Source of the DNA: CALIZF01 sp046292445
Lineage (GTDB): Bacteria > Pseudomonadota > Alphaproteobacteria > Rhodobacterales > Rhodobacteraceae
Assembly (NCBI GenBank): GCA_046292445.1
Contig: JBKBQT010000036.1
Location: 1-21,590, forward strand
DNA: 21,590 nucleotides
Direction of reading: 5' to 3'
Below are positions 1 through 7,813 of this stretch, piece after piece (position 1 is the first letter of the stretch; every line of letters starts with the position of its first letter). The notes beneath the pieces were generated by a model. That model saw only the letters and a list, made by a program, of their open reading frames with translations, was not told where the DNA came from and made no database searches. The translations under genes were made by a program, and so were the position numbers.

Positions 1-931
1 CCACATGCATCGCCAGGTCCGCGGGCGACAGGCCGCGCGCGGCCGTCAGCCAGTCGCGCCGGCGCGCGGTGGACAGCGCAACCTGGAAGACCGGACAGGT
101 GACGGCGTCGAAGGGCGTGGCGCCGACGGCATCCTGCGCCGCGAAGGCGGTGGCGTTGACGATGGCGACCGGCGGCCGCGCGGCGAGCTGCGCGGCAAGC
201 CAGCCGGCGACGCCCGGCGCCTTGAGGCTAGGGGCGAAGGCGCCCGCGGCGTCAAAGCCCTCGGCCCGCAGGGCGCGGATCAGCGCATCCACCGGGGCGG
301 TGTCGGCGGCGGTCAGATAGCTGCGATAGAAGATCACGAGCACCGGCCGCGGGCCCGCCGCGGGCGCGGCCACGACCCCGCGGTCGGGATCGTAGAACCC
401 CACGTCGGGCACGGTCTTGCACCCCGGAACGGGGGCTGCGTAAAGCCCTGCGGCCAGCGCAAGTTGGGCGAGTGCGGCCTGCGCGGCCACCGCACCGCCC
501 GCGTCGCAGAGCGCCGCAAGCCGGTGCAGCGTGGCGACCGGCAGGGTCGAGAGCGCCTCGAGCCGCGCATCCCGCTGCCCGTCGGCCGGCAGAACCGCCA
601 GCGCGATCCCTCGCCGCCGCGCGAGGTCCTGCACCGCGGCCAGGCCATAGGGCCAATAGGCCTCGCCCCCGATCAGCCGGATCAGGATCGCCCGTGCGCC
701 CGACAGCGTGCGCTCGACATAAGTATCGACCGCAACCGGGTGCCGCAGCGCCGCGAGGTTGGCCAGCCGCAGCGCGGGCAGATGCGACCGCCCGCGCCGC
801 CAGCCCGCCGCGAAGGCCCCAAGGTCGCTGTCGGAATAGGACAGGACCACGAGATCGGCCGGATCCTGTCCGAGATCGACGGCGGTCTCCGTCTCCTCGA
901 GCCCATGACCTTCGCGGAAAACGACGTGCAT
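1..931 (-). CDS. cobN: Cobaltochelatase subunit CobN (N-terminal part, cut by window edge)
   Basis: CobN is the large subunit of the aerobic CobNST complex, which inserts Co(II) into hydrogenobyrinic acid a,c-diamide in the cytoplasm. The frame is open from the ATG at 929-931 to base 1, about 310 codons, and continues off the left edge; full CobN proteins are roughly 1,100-1,300 residues. The start resembles known CobN N-termini: MHVVFREGHG, then a stretch reading AVDLGQDPADLVVLS, close to the opening I recall for the Pseudomonas denitrificans protein. The start lies 7 bases after the cobW stop, so the two are probably cotranscribed and CobW may deliver cobalt to this chelatase. A weak GAGACGG precedes the ATG. 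The identification rests on the N-terminal third only, because the catalytic regions are outside the window. Confidence 0.88.
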   Translation of the reverse strand, partial: MHVVFREGHGLEETETAVDLGQDPADLVVLSYSDSDLGAFAAGWRRGRSHLPALRLANLAALRHPVAVDTYVERTLSGARAILIRLIGGEAYWPYGLAAVQDLARRRGIALAVLPADGQRDARLEALSTLPVATLHRLAALCDAGGAVAAQAALAQLALAAGLYAAPVPGCKTVPDVGFYDPDRGVVAAPAAGPRPVLVIFYRSYLTAADTAPVDALIRALRAEGFDAAGAFAPSLKAPGVAGWLAAQLAARPPVAIVNATAFAAQDAVGATPFDAVTCPVFQVALSTARRRDWLTAARGLSPADLAMHV

Positions 932-938
932 CGCCGTC

Positions 939-1985
939 TCAGGCCGCCAGCGCCGCGCTCACCGCCGCCTGCAGCCGGGCCGGGTCGAGATCGGGCCGCT
1001 CGGCGATCGCCACCAGCCGGCCTGCGCGGGGCCCGGGCCCCCAGGGCCGATCATACTGCATCCGCACGCGCGCGCCGACCGCCTGAACCAGCAGACGCAG
1101 GGGCTTGCCCGCCACCGCGACATGGCCCTTGATCCGTAGCAGCCTGTGGTCGCGCGCCAAGGCCTCAAGCGCCGCCGTCAGCCGCTCGGGATCGCCGATC
1201 TCCGGCACCTCGAGCACGGTCGAGGCGAAATCGTCGTGTTCATGGTCGTCCGCCCCCTCGTGATGCGACGGGCGGGCGTCGAGGTCATCCTCGGCGGCGG
1301 CATTCAGCCCCAGCACGACGCGCGGATCGACGACGCCGTCGGTCACGGCAAGCATCGGCACCGGGCGCGCCAACTCGGCCGCGATCGCCGCGCGGGCGGC
1401 CGCCAGCCCCGCCGCGCCGGCCAGATCGGCCTTGGTCAGAAGGACGAGGTCGGCGCAGCAGACCTGATCCTCGAACACCTCCGACAGCGGCGTGTCGTGG
1501 TCGAGCGCCGGGTCGGCCGCCCGCTGCGCCGCCACCGCCGCCGGATCGGGGGCAAAGCGGCCTGCCGCGACCGCCTCGGCATCGGCGAGCGCGATCACCC
1601 CATCGACCGTGATGCGCGACCGGATCGCCGGCCAGTCGAAGGCCCGGATGAGCGGCTTGGGCAGCGCGAGGCCCGAGGTCTCGATCAGGATGTGATCGGG
1701 CCGGACCGGCAAAGCCAGAAGCCGCTCGATCGTCGGGATGAAGTCGTCAGCGACCGTGCAACAAAGGCAGCCGTTGGCCAGTTCGACGATATTCTCCTCC
1801 GGGCAGTTGGCATCGGCGCAGGATTTCAGGATCGCGCCGTCCACCCCCTCGGTCCCGAACTCGTTGACCAGGATCGCCAGCCGCTTTCCCTGCGGATTGG
1901 ACATCAGATGCCGGATCAGCGTCGTCTTGCCTGCGCCCAAGAAGCCGGTGACGATGGTGACGGGGACTTTCGCAAGATCGGTCAT
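939..1985 (-). CDS. cobW: CobW, COG0523 cobalt-chaperone GTPase
   Basis: This 348-residue protein is a G3E-family P-loop GTPase of COG0523. The Walker A GFLGAGKTT is at residues 14-22, the metal-site CLCC at 73-76, and TKAD serves as the guanine-specificity motif. A histidine and acid-rich stretch (SHHEGADDHEHDD) lies in the linker before the C-terminal CobW domain. An extra Cys pair (C56, C61) sits between the P-loop and CLCC. The CobW subgroup is known to bind Co(II) with Mg-GTP and to supply cobalt for B12 synthesis. The position directly before cobN and behind a B12 riboswitch supports cobalt over zinc. The start ATG overlaps the upstream DUF1636 stop as ATGA, which implies translational coupling. 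The paralogue at 10104-11222 is more likely zinc-related. Confidence 0.93.
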   Translation of the reverse strand: MTDLAKVPVTIVTGFLGAGKTTLIRHLMSNPQGKRLAILVNEFGTEGVDGAILKSCADANCPEENIVELANGCLCCTVADDFIPTIERLLALPVRPDHILIETSGLALPKPLIRAFDWPAIRSRITVDGVIALADAEAVAAGRFAPDPAAVAAQRAADPALDHDTPLSEVFEDQVCCADLVLLTKADLAGAAGLAAARAAIAAELARPVPMLAVTDGVVDPRVVLGLNAAAEDDLDARPSHHEGADDHEHDDFASTVLEVPEIGDPERLTAALEALARDHRLLRIKGHVAVAGKPLRLLVQAVGARVRMQYDRPWGPGPRAGRLVAIAERPDLDPARLQAAVSAALAA

Positions 1986-2344
1986 GGCGCGGTCTCCAGC
2001 GGGGGAATGCGGGCGAGGCTCTGCTTGCGGAAGATCTCGGGCCGCTCGCGCCAGGGCACCAGACCGTCGGTCGTCGCCGCATAGCGCGCGGCGCCCTCGA
2101 GGATGGCGGCGGCATCGGCTTCGGTCAGGCGGCCATAGACATACGACCAGGCGCCGGGCGCGCTCAGCGCCACGGCGCAGCCCGTCGCGCAGGCCGACAG
2201 GCATTCGACCGGCACGATGCGGAAACCGGGTTGCGGCGTCGGAGCCGTCAGCGCCGCGTAAAGCCGCGCCCCGGCGACGGGCCGCCCCTCAACCGCCGCC
2301 TCTCCGGCGCGGCATGTAATACAGACGTGCAGCCTGGCCGGCAT
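1982..2344 (-). CDS. DUF1636 thioredoxin-like ferredoxin-fold metal protein
   Basis: A 120-residue protein of the DUF1636 family, whose members are found beside cobW and are described only as predicted metal-binding proteins. C8-x2-C11 is near the N-terminus, followed by C48-x3-C52-x3-C56 and then PGAWSYVYG. This layout resembles the thioredoxin-like 2Fe-2S ferredoxin fold. I chose ATG 2342-2344 because it places CITC near residue 10, as expected for the family; an upstream in-frame start at 2434 would run into the riboswitch leader. It is the first gene after the B12 riboswitch and overlaps cobW by 4 bases. Its role is unknown; an accessory function in cobalt handling or redox is inferred from context only. 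Confidence 0.82.
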   Translation of the reverse strand: MPARLHVCITCRAGEAAVEGRPVAGARLYAALTAPTPQPGFRIVPVECLSACATGCAVALSAPGAWSYVYGRLTEADAAAILEGAARYAATTDGLVPWRERPEIFRKQSLARIPPLETAP

Positions 2345-2455
2345 CGGCGCATCCCATCCCTCGCGACGCGGGGCAAGCGCACCAGGGATCGGCGGCCCGC
2401 ATCCGGGCCCCGATCGCAACCGGTCGCGGCACACCCCGTCCGCCCGTCAATTCCT

Positions 2456-2638
2456 GCGCTGGCAGGTCTCCCGGCTTGCGGAGTCAGGGCCGAGGGCCCA
2501 ACGGCTGCCCGCCTTCCCAGCCTTGCGGCCAGTGGCCTGGGCAGCCTCTCCGGTCACGGTCGCGGGGGCGGCTGCGCTTGGGGGCCCGGGGACCCTTGGC
2601 GCATTCCCTCTTCGCCTGTCATGGACAGGAACCAGCAC
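2456..2638 (-). promoter_or_regulatory. Cobalamin riboswitch 1 (upstream of DUF1636-cobW-cobN)
   Basis: Read on the minus strand, all the conserved blocks of an AdoCbl riboswitch occur in order. A closing stem GCTGG (2636-2632) pairs with CCAGC (2462-2458). GGTTCC is at 2633-2628, GAGGGAAT near 2610-2603, then GCCGCCCCCGCGACCGTGA, GCCACTG at 2536-2530 and GGGAAGG. The B12 box AGCCGGGAGACCTGCC is at 2476-2461. It is oriented to control the minus-strand operon, not cobO. The 3' segment to the first start (2455-2345) does not resemble the expression platform shared by the other two riboswitches. Confidence 0.95.
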
Positions 2639-2644
2639 GTGCCC

Positions 2645-2673
2645 TAAAAACTCCGGACGCCACCCGATGTCAA
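2645..2673 (-). promoter_or_regulatory. Putative sigma70 promoter for riboswitch 1
   Basis: A perfect TTGACA (2673-2668) is followed after 17 bases by an AT-rich TTTTTA (2650-2645). A start site about 7 bases later would fall at the first base of the aptamer closing stem (about 2638). The -10 match is poor; the support is the perfect -35 and the same spacing at the other two riboswitches. The -35 lies in the leader of divergent cobO, 21 bases before its start. Confidence 0.5.
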
Positions 2674-2693
2674 TGGGTGAAGGCGAGGAGATC

Positions 2694-3332
2694 ATGGCAC
2701 CCACCGGCGACGAGATCGGCGCAGACCCCGACGATCAGGCGCGCCATGCCGCCAGGATGGCGCGGATCAAGGACGCGCGCGACCGGATGATGGCGACGAA
2801 GACGGGCGAGAAAGGGCTGCTTATCGTCCACACCGGGGCGGGCAAGGGCAAATCGTCGTCGGCCTTCGGGATGATCCTGCGCTGCATCGCGCACGGCATG
2901 CCCTGCGCCGTGGTGCAGTTCATCAAGGGGGCGTGGGACACCGGCGAACGGCGGCTGCTGACCGCGCATTTCGGGCATCTCTGCCAGTTCCACGCCATGG
3001 GCGAGGGCTTCACCTGGGAGACGCAGGACAAGGCGCGCGACATCGCCGCGGCCCGCGCGGGCTGGGTCACGGCGCAGGAGCTGATCCGCGATCCCGCGAT
3101 CCGCATGGTCGTGCTCGACGAGATCAACATCGCGCTGCGCTACCGCTATCTCGACCTTGATGAGGTGCTCGCCTTCCTCGGCGCCGAGAAGCCCCCGATG
3201 ACCCATGTCGTGCTCACCGGCCGCAACGCCGCGCCCGAGCTGATCGCGGCGGCCGACCTAGTCACCGAGATGACGCTGGTCCGGCACCCCTTCCGCGCCG
3301 GCATCAAGGCCCAGCCCGGGGTCGAGTTCTAG
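2694..3332 (+). CDS. cobO: Corrinoid adenosyltransferase CobO (CobA-type)
   Basis: This cytoplasmic enzyme transfers the 5'-deoxyadenosyl group of ATP to the Co(I) corrinoid to make the adenosyl form. The 212-residue protein has the CobO-specific N-terminal helix (RHAARMARIKDARDRMMATK), the P-loop GAGKGKSS at residues 48-55, and downstream VVQFIKGAWDTGERR and VVLDEIN, all typical of the CobA/CobO/BtuR family. I chose ATG 2694 because GAGGAG ends 3-4 bases before it and the length then matches the family; ATG 2667 or 2673 in the same frame would add 7-9 residues. It is divergent from riboswitch 1 and has no riboswitch on its own strand. Its stop overlaps the cobQ stop tail to tail by 3 bases. 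Confidence 0.95.
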   Translation: MAPTGDEIGADPDDQARHAARMARIKDARDRMMATKTGEKGLLIVHTGAGKGKSSSAFGMILRCIAHGMPCAVVQFIKGAWDTGERRLLTAHFGHLCQFHAMGEGFTWETQDKARDIAAARAGWVTAQELIRDPAIRMVVLDEINIALRYRYLDLDEVLAFLGAEKPPMTHVVLTGRNAAPELIAAADLVTEMTLVRHPFRAGIKAQPGVEF

Positions 3333-4780
3333 CCCCCCGCCCCCGCCAGCGCGAGAAGGCCGGCGGTATCGACATGAGCGGCGAGGTGCTCGGCCAGGGC
3401 ATCGAGCGTGGCCTCCACCACGGCATCATAGGCAAGCGCACCCGGGCACGCCCCGAGCCCGGCCAGGAAGGCACGGCGGAACCCGTCGGCGGCGAAAACA
3501 CCGTGCAGATAGCTGCCCATCACCCGGCCGTCGGCGCGCATCGCGCCCTCGGGCTGCCCGGCGACCGAGAACAGCGGCCGGGCGCAGTCGGGGCCGGCGG
3601 TGCGGCCGATGTGGATCTCGTAGCCCTGCACCGCCTCACCGCTGGCGATGTGCCGTGCTGCGGTCTCGCTCACCCGCTTGTCGGGGGTCATCAACGTCTC
3701 GACCTCGAGCAGCCCGAGCCCCGCCACGGTGCCGGGCGGCCCCTCGATCCCTGCAGGGTCGGCGATGCTGCGGCCGAGCATCTGATAGCCGCCGCAGAGC
3801 CCGAGCACCCGCGCCCCGCGGCGCAGCGCGGCGAGGATGTCGACATCCCAGCCCTCGGCGCGCAGGAAGGCGAGATCGGCGATCGTCGCCTTGCTGCCGG
3901 GAAGGATGATGAGGTCAGCCTCCACCGGGATCGGCCGGCCGGGGGCAATGATCTCGAGCGTCACGCCGGGTTCCTGCGCAAGGGGGTCGAGATCGTCGAA
4001 GTTGGCGATGCGCGCAAGCTGCGGCACCGCAATGCGGAACGCCCCGTTGCCGCGCCGGCCGCCGAGATCGGCGGCGTCCTCGGCCGGCAGACGGTTCGCC
4101 GCGGCGAACCAGGGCACCACGCCGAAGCCGCGCCAGCCCGTGCGCCGTGCGATGAAGCGGTAGCCGTCGTCGAACAGCCGCGGATCGCCGCGGAACTTGT
4201 TGACGACGAAGCCGCGGATCATCGCCGCGTCCGCGGGGTCGAGCACCGCCTGCGTGCCGACGATCTGCGCGATCACGCCGCCGCGGTCGATGTCGCCGAC
4301 CAGCACGACCGGCACGCCGGCGGCGCGGGCGAAGCCCATGTTGGCGATGTCGCCCGCGCGCAGGTTCACCTCGGCCGGGCTGCCCGCGCCCTCGACGATG
4401 ACGAGATCGGCCTGATCGCGCAGCCGCGCGAAGCTTTCGAGCACGGGCGCCATCAGGGCCGGCTTCAGCGCGGCATAGTCGCGCGCCCGCACCGTGGCCC
4501 GGCGCCTGCCCTGGACGATGACCTGCGCGCCGGTGTCGGTCTCGGGCTTGAGTAGCACCGGGTTCATGTCGACGCTCGGCGCCACGCGGCAAGCCCGCGC
4601 CTGCAGCGCCTGCGCCCGGCCGATCTCGCCCCCCGCCGCAACGGCGGCGTTGTTCGACATGTTCTGCGGCTTGAAGGGCCGCACCCGCAGCCCCTGGCGC
4701 GTGTAGAGCCGGCAGAGCCCCGCCACGAGCAGCGATTTGCCGACGTTCGAGCCCGCCCCCTGCAGCATCAGCGCGCCCAT
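3329..4780 (-). CDS. cobQ: Cobyric acid synthase CobQ
   Basis: CobQ is a glutamine- and ATP-dependent amidotransferase that converts adenosylcobyrinic acid a,c-diamide to adenosylcobyric acid by four amidations. The 483-residue protein matches the usual length. It begins with the dethiobiotin-synthetase-like P-loop GAGSNVGKS (residues 8-16), followed by KPQNMSNN, a CobQ hallmark. The C-terminal class I glutaminase-like domain has the nucleophile Cys329 in GLCGGYQMLG and His426 in SYLHGVF. The start ATG 4778-4780 puts the P-loop at residue 8, as expected. It lies downstream of cobU on the same strand after a 188-base gap. All key residues appear intact. Confidence 0.96.
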   Translation of the reverse strand: MGALMLQGAGSNVGKSLLVAGLCRLYTRQGLRVRPFKPQNMSNNAAVAAGGEIGRAQALQARACRVAPSVDMNPVLLKPETDTGAQVIVQGRRRATVRARDYAALKPALMAPVLESFARLRDQADLVIVEGAGSPAEVNLRAGDIANMGFARAAGVPVVLVGDIDRGGVIAQIVGTQAVLDPADAAMIRGFVVNKFRGDPRLFDDGYRFIARRTGWRGFGVVPWFAAANRLPAEDAADLGGRRGNGAFRIAVPQLARIANFDDLDPLAQEPGVTLEIIAPGRPIPVEADLIILPGSKATIADLAFLRAEGWDVDILAALRRGARVLGLCGGYQMLGRSIADPAGIEGPPGTVAGLGLLEVETLMTPDKRVSETAARHIASGEAVQGYEIHIGRTAGPDCARPLFSVAGQPEGAMRADGRVMGSYLHGVFAADGFRRAFLAGLGACPGALAYDAVVEATLDALAEHLAAHVDTAGLLALAGAGG

Positions 4781-4968
4781 GCCCGCGCCTCAGCCCGCCG
4801 CGAGCGCGACAGGACGGGCGACCTCGGCTGCGACCCGCGCCGCCCCCGGATCGCCGCCCCGCTGCCCGCTGCCCCGCTGCCGGTCGCGCGCATCACCCGC
4901 GGCGGCCGGGTCGGCGCCGGGCAGATCGCGGGCGCGGATCGCCCCCGGGTCGGCGCTAGAAGGTGCCG
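4781..4968 (-). other. cobU-cobQ gap with a doubtful 60-codon open frame
   Basis: The 188 bases between the cobU stop and the cobQ start are long for this compact cluster. On the minus strand a GTG (4972-4970) overlaps the cobU TGA as GTGA. It opens a frame of about 60 codons that ends with TGA at 4792-4790, ten bases before cobQ. The product would be Ala/Gly/Arg/Asp-rich and without a recognisable domain. A 10-base direct repeat, CCCCGCTGCC, occurs at 4857-4866 and 4872-4881. The same frame also stays open through cobU as a shadow, so the openness may only reflect high GC. I treat it as an unproven small gene. Confidence 0.25.
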
Positions 4969-5484
4969 TCACGGGCTTTGCTTCAGGTTGAGCGGCAGGC
5001 CGGCGACGCAGAGCCAGACCTCGTCGCAGACCGCGGCAAGCCGCTGGTTCGTCAGCCCCGCCGCGTCGCGGAAGCGGCGGGCCAGCGCGTTCTCGGGCAC
5101 GATCCCGGCGCCGACCTCGTTCGTCACCATGACGACCGGCGCGGTCAGCCGCGGCAGAAGCGCGGCCAGCCCGGCAATCTCCGCCTCCCAGTCGCGCCCG
5201 GCGCGCATCAGGTTCGACAGCCAGAGCGTGATACAGTCGACCAGGCGCGGAGGGCCGCCGTCGCTGTCGGCCAGCGCCTCGGCCAGCGCCAGGGGCGCGA
5301 TCCGCGTCTGCCAGTCGTCCCCGCGCCGGGTGCGGTGGCGGGCGATGCGCGCGGCCATCTCGGCACCCATCGGCTCGGCCATCGCGAGATGGCGCGCGGG
5401 CGCGCCGAAGCCGAGCGTCAAGCGCTCGGCCAGCGTGCTCTTGCCCGACCGCGCGCCGCCTGTGATGAGAAGGGTGCGTGCCAC
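4969..5484 (-). CDS. cobU: Adenosylcobinamide kinase / adenosylcobinamide-phosphate guanylyltransferase (CobU/CobP)
   Basis: This bifunctional cytoplasmic enzyme phosphorylates adenosylcobinamide and then transfers GMP from GTP to give GDP-cobinamide for nucleotide-loop assembly. The 171-residue product has the P-loop GGARSGKS at residues 9-16. His50, in EMAARIARHR, aligns with the guanylylated histidine of Salmonella CobU. VDCITLWLSNL and VTNEVGAGIVPEN are also typical of the family. The start is GTG 5484-5482, giving VARTLLITGG; no good ribosome binding site is visible. It diverges from the cobC-like gene with 64 bases between the two starts, so one shared promoter region must serve both. 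The name cobP is used in alphaproteobacteria. Confidence 0.93.
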   Translation of the reverse strand: MARTLLITGGARSGKSTLAERLTLGFGAPARHLAMAEPMGAEMAARIARHRTRRGDDWQTRIAPLALAEALADSDGGPPRLVDCITLWLSNLMRAGRDWEAEIAGLAALLPRLTAPVVMVTNEVGAGIVPENALARRFRDAAGLTNQRLAAVCDEVWLCVAGLPLNLKQSP

Positions 5485-5548
5485 GCCCAGAGGTGAAGCA
5501 GAGTTCCGCGGCGAATGGAAGCCGGTGGACGGACTTGCGCGCGACGAG

Positions 5549-6109
5549 ATGATCCAGGTCCACCACGCCCCGGCTGAAACCGGCAGGCGCCTTTGCGGCC
5601 GGACGGACATGCCCGACCGTCCGGACGGCCGGGCGCAGCCGGCCGCGCTGGCCGCGCGGCCGGCCGGCGTGGCCCGGGTTGCCGTCAGTCCCGCCCGCCG
5701 GTGCCGCGAGACCGCCGCCGCGCTCTTTCCCGGGCGGCGGCCCGATCCCGACCCGCGCCTGTCGGGGCGGGACTTCGGCGCGCATGAAGGGCGCATGCTG
5801 GCCGATCTGCCCGACCTCGGGCCCCTCGCGCGGGCCGAACTGGCGCAGATCGCGCCGCCCGGCGGCGAAAGCTTTGCCGCGACATGGGCGCGCATGCGCC
5901 CTGCGCTGACCGGCCTGGCGGCGCAGGCGCGCCGGGCAGGGCCTGTCGCTGTCATCGCCCATGCCGGCACGGTGCGTGCCGCCCTTGCCTTTGCCCTTGG
6001 CGATGTGCCGGCCGCGTACGCCTTCGAATTGGCCCCGCTGTCGCTCACGCGGCTGCGCAGCCTGCGTCGGGGGCTTGTCTTGGTCATCGCCGCCAACGCG
6101 GCGGCCTGA
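5549..6109 (+). CDS. cobC: CobC-like histidine phosphatase (alpha-ribazole phosphatase candidate) with altered RHG motif
   Basis: The protein belongs to the histidine phosphatase superfamily; in this cluster it would dephosphorylate alpha-ribazole phosphate or adenosylcobalamin phosphate. In the 186-residue product, His6 in QVHHAP is the expected phosphohistidine. Further motifs are SPARRCRETAAAL, the acidic GRDFGAHEG, and the second catalytic His in IAHAGTVRAAL. The Arg that normally precedes the nucleophile (RH) is His5 here. ATG 5549 puts the motif at residues 5-6, as is usual; an in-frame GTG at 5525, with GGAAG just upstream, is possible. The 3' end overlaps the convergent permease gene by 26 bases. 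The family is secure; the exact substrate is inferred from context. Confidence 0.8.
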   Translation: MIQVHHAPAETGRRLCGRTDMPDRPDGRAQPAALAARPAGVARVAVSPARRCRETAAALFPGRRPDPDPRLSGRDFGAHEGRMLADLPDLGPLARAELAQIAPPGGESFAATWARMRPALTGLAAQARRAGPVAVIAHAGTVRAALAFALGDVPAAYAFELAPLSLTRLRSLRRGLVLVIAANAAA

Positions 6110-6893
6110 ACCCGCGCCCGCCGGCGCCGCGGCGGTGCATCGGCCGGAGCGGATCGAAGGCAAGGTGCAGGGCCAGCGAGACGAGCGCGATCATCGCCAC
6201 CGGCGCCAGCACCAGCCGCGGCGCGTGGAACAGGAACAGCCGGTATTCGTGCACGAGCCCGCCCCAGTCGGGCCGGCCGGTATCGACCCCGAGGCCGAGA
6301 AAGCCCAACGATGCCGCCATCAGCACCGCCCGCCCCGCGTCCGCCCCGGCAAGCGCGCCGAGGCGGGGGGCGATGGCGGGCAGGATATGGCGGCGAAAGC
6401 CGGCGACCGGGCCGACGCCCAGCGCCCGGGCGGCGTGCCAGTATTCCTCGCCCCGGACCCGGTCGGCCAGGGCCGCAACCGTCAGCGCATAGGGTGCCCA
6501 GCCGGTGATCGCCAGCGCGACGCCGATTGCCAGCGACCCTGCGCCAAGGGCAGCCGCCAGCACCAGCGCCACGACGAGAGTCGGCAGGCTGAGCGCGAGA
6601 TCGGCCAGCCCCTCAAGCGTCGCGCGCATCAGCGCAGGGCCCAGCGCCATCGCCGCCCCGGCGGCGACCCCGAGGCCCAGCGCCCCGACGAGGGCCGCGG
6701 CCACCGCCCGCAGCGTCGGGGCCACCCCGACCGCAAGCCGCGCCAGAAGGTCGCGGCCAAGGTGGTCGGTGCCCAGCGGATGGGCGGCCGAGGGCGGGGC
6801 CAGCATCGCGTCGAGGTCCACAGTCACGCCGGGCGCCTGTGCCGCCAGGACACCGAGGGCCGCCAGCACGACCCCTGCCGGCACAAGCCGCAT
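6084..6893 (-). CDS. DppC/NikC-type ABC transporter permease (B12 operon 2)
   Basis: This 269-residue inner-membrane permease belongs to the peptide/nickel family (binding-protein-dependent transport type 1). HPLGTDHLGRDLLARL follows the first membrane segment, as in DppC. The EAA-type coupling loop is visible at ARALGVGPVAGFRRHILP, followed by SLGFLGLGVDTGRPDWGGL. About five or six hydrophobic segments are present. ATG 6893 shares one base with the upstream permease stop (TGATG); GTG 6896 would give a GTGA overlap instead. It is the last gene of the operon: no ATPase follows, and its end collides with cobC. The substrate is not readable from sequence. A cobalt, nickel or corrinoid-related cargo is inferred from the riboswitch upstream of the operon. 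Confidence 0.88.
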   Translation of the reverse strand: MRLVPAGVVLAALGVLAAQAPGVTVDLDAMLAPPSAAHPLGTDHLGRDLLARLAVGVAPTLRAVAAALVGALGLGVAAGAAMALGPALMRATLEGLADLALSLPTLVVALVLAAALGAGSLAIGVALAITGWAPYALTVAALADRVRGEEYWHAARALGVGPVAGFRRHILPAIAPRLGALAGADAGRAVLMAASLGFLGLGVDTGRPDWGGLVHEYRLFLFHAPRLVLAPVAMIALVSLALHLAFDPLRPMHRRGAGGRGFRPPRWRR

Positions 6894-7813
6894 CACGCGG
6901 CCGGCCTCGGGTCAAGCCGCCGGATCGTCAGCCGCGCCGCGAGCCGAACCGTCAGCATCAGCGCCGCGACCAGTGCGGCATAGGCCTGCAGCACGGGATA
7001 GTCGCGCGCGGCCACTGCGGCGACGACACGCTCGGACAGGCCCGGAACGCCGAACACGATCTCGGCCACGGCTGTGCCGCCGACGACCCAGGCCGCCTCG
7101 GGCACCAGCGACGCGATCAGCGAGAGGGTCATGTGCCGCGCGCCGTGCGACCAAAGGGCTGCGCGCGCCGACAGGCCCTTCGCCAGCGCCGTGCGAAACC
7201 ATTGCGCGGCGCGCACCTCGGCAAAGGCCGCGCGCACCACCCGCGCCAGCGATCCGGCCGAGAACAGCGCAACGAGCAGGATCGGCAGGACAAGCCGGTC
7301 GCCCCCCTGCGCCGTCAGCGGCCGGATCAGGCGCGCCTCGACCGCGACGACCCACAGGACGACCAGCCCCACCGCGAAAGCGGGCAAGGCCTGCGCCATC
7401 ACCGCCAGCGCGCGCGAGGCCCAGTCGGCCGGGCCGCCCGGACGCAGCGCGGCCGCAAAGCCCAGCGCCACCGCCAGCACGACGCCGAGCGCCAGCCCCC
7501 CGGCCCCGACTGCCGCCGACCACGGCAGCCGTCGGGCAAAATCGTCGGCGATCGGCCGTCTATCCTCGAACGACAGGCCCGCATCGCCGCCCAGTGCCCG
7601 CAGCAGCCAATCGGCGAACTGCGTCGCGGGCGGGTGATCAAGCCCCCACGCCGCGCGCAATTCTGCCGTGATCTGCGCCCCCGCGACGCCCGCCCGGTCG
7701 GCATAGATCGCCGCTGGGTCGCCTGGCGTGAGGCGAAACAGGGCAAAGCAGGCCGCGCAGACGGCAAGCCAGGCCAGACACACCGCAGCCGCGGCGCGGG
7801 CCGCAGCAGTCAC
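6893..7813 (-). CDS. DppB/NikB-type ABC transporter permease (B12 operon 2)
   Basis: This 306-residue inner-membrane permease pairs with the DppC-type protein downstream. The first transmembrane segment leads into LFRLTPGDPAA, the DppB signature. The coupling loop is around AKGLSARAALWSHGARHM, and the C-terminal IVFGVPGLSERVVAAVAARDYPV motif is typical of the family. GTG 7813-7811 overlaps the binding-protein stop as GTGA and gives the normal family length; longer in-frame starts would read back through the binding-protein gene. It lies in a tightly coupled operon behind riboswitch 2. Confidence 0.88.
   Translation of the reverse strand: MTAAARAAAAVCLAWLAVCAACFALFRLTPGDPAAIYADRAGVAGAQITAELRAAWGLDHPPATQFADWLLRALGGDAGLSFEDRRPIADDFARRLPWSAAVGAGGLALGVVLAVALGFAAALRPGGPADWASRALAVMAQALPAFAVGLVVLWVVAVEARLIRPLTAQGGDRLVLPILLVALFSAGSLARVVRAAFAEVRAAQWFRTALAKGLSARAALWSHGARHMTLSLIASLVPEAAWVVGGTAVAEIVFGVPGLSERVVAAVAARDYPVLQAYAALVAALMLTVRLAARLTIRRLDPRPAA

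Noticed and set aside
2456..2638. Riboswitch 1 as a regulator of cobO
   Set aside because: The conserved blocks read 5' to 3' only on the minus strand, away from cobO.
2523..2694. Upstream extension of cobO from 2523
   Set aside because: It would translate across the antisense strand of riboswitch 1 and add residues not found in the CobO family; ATG 2694 has a ribosome site and gives the normal length.
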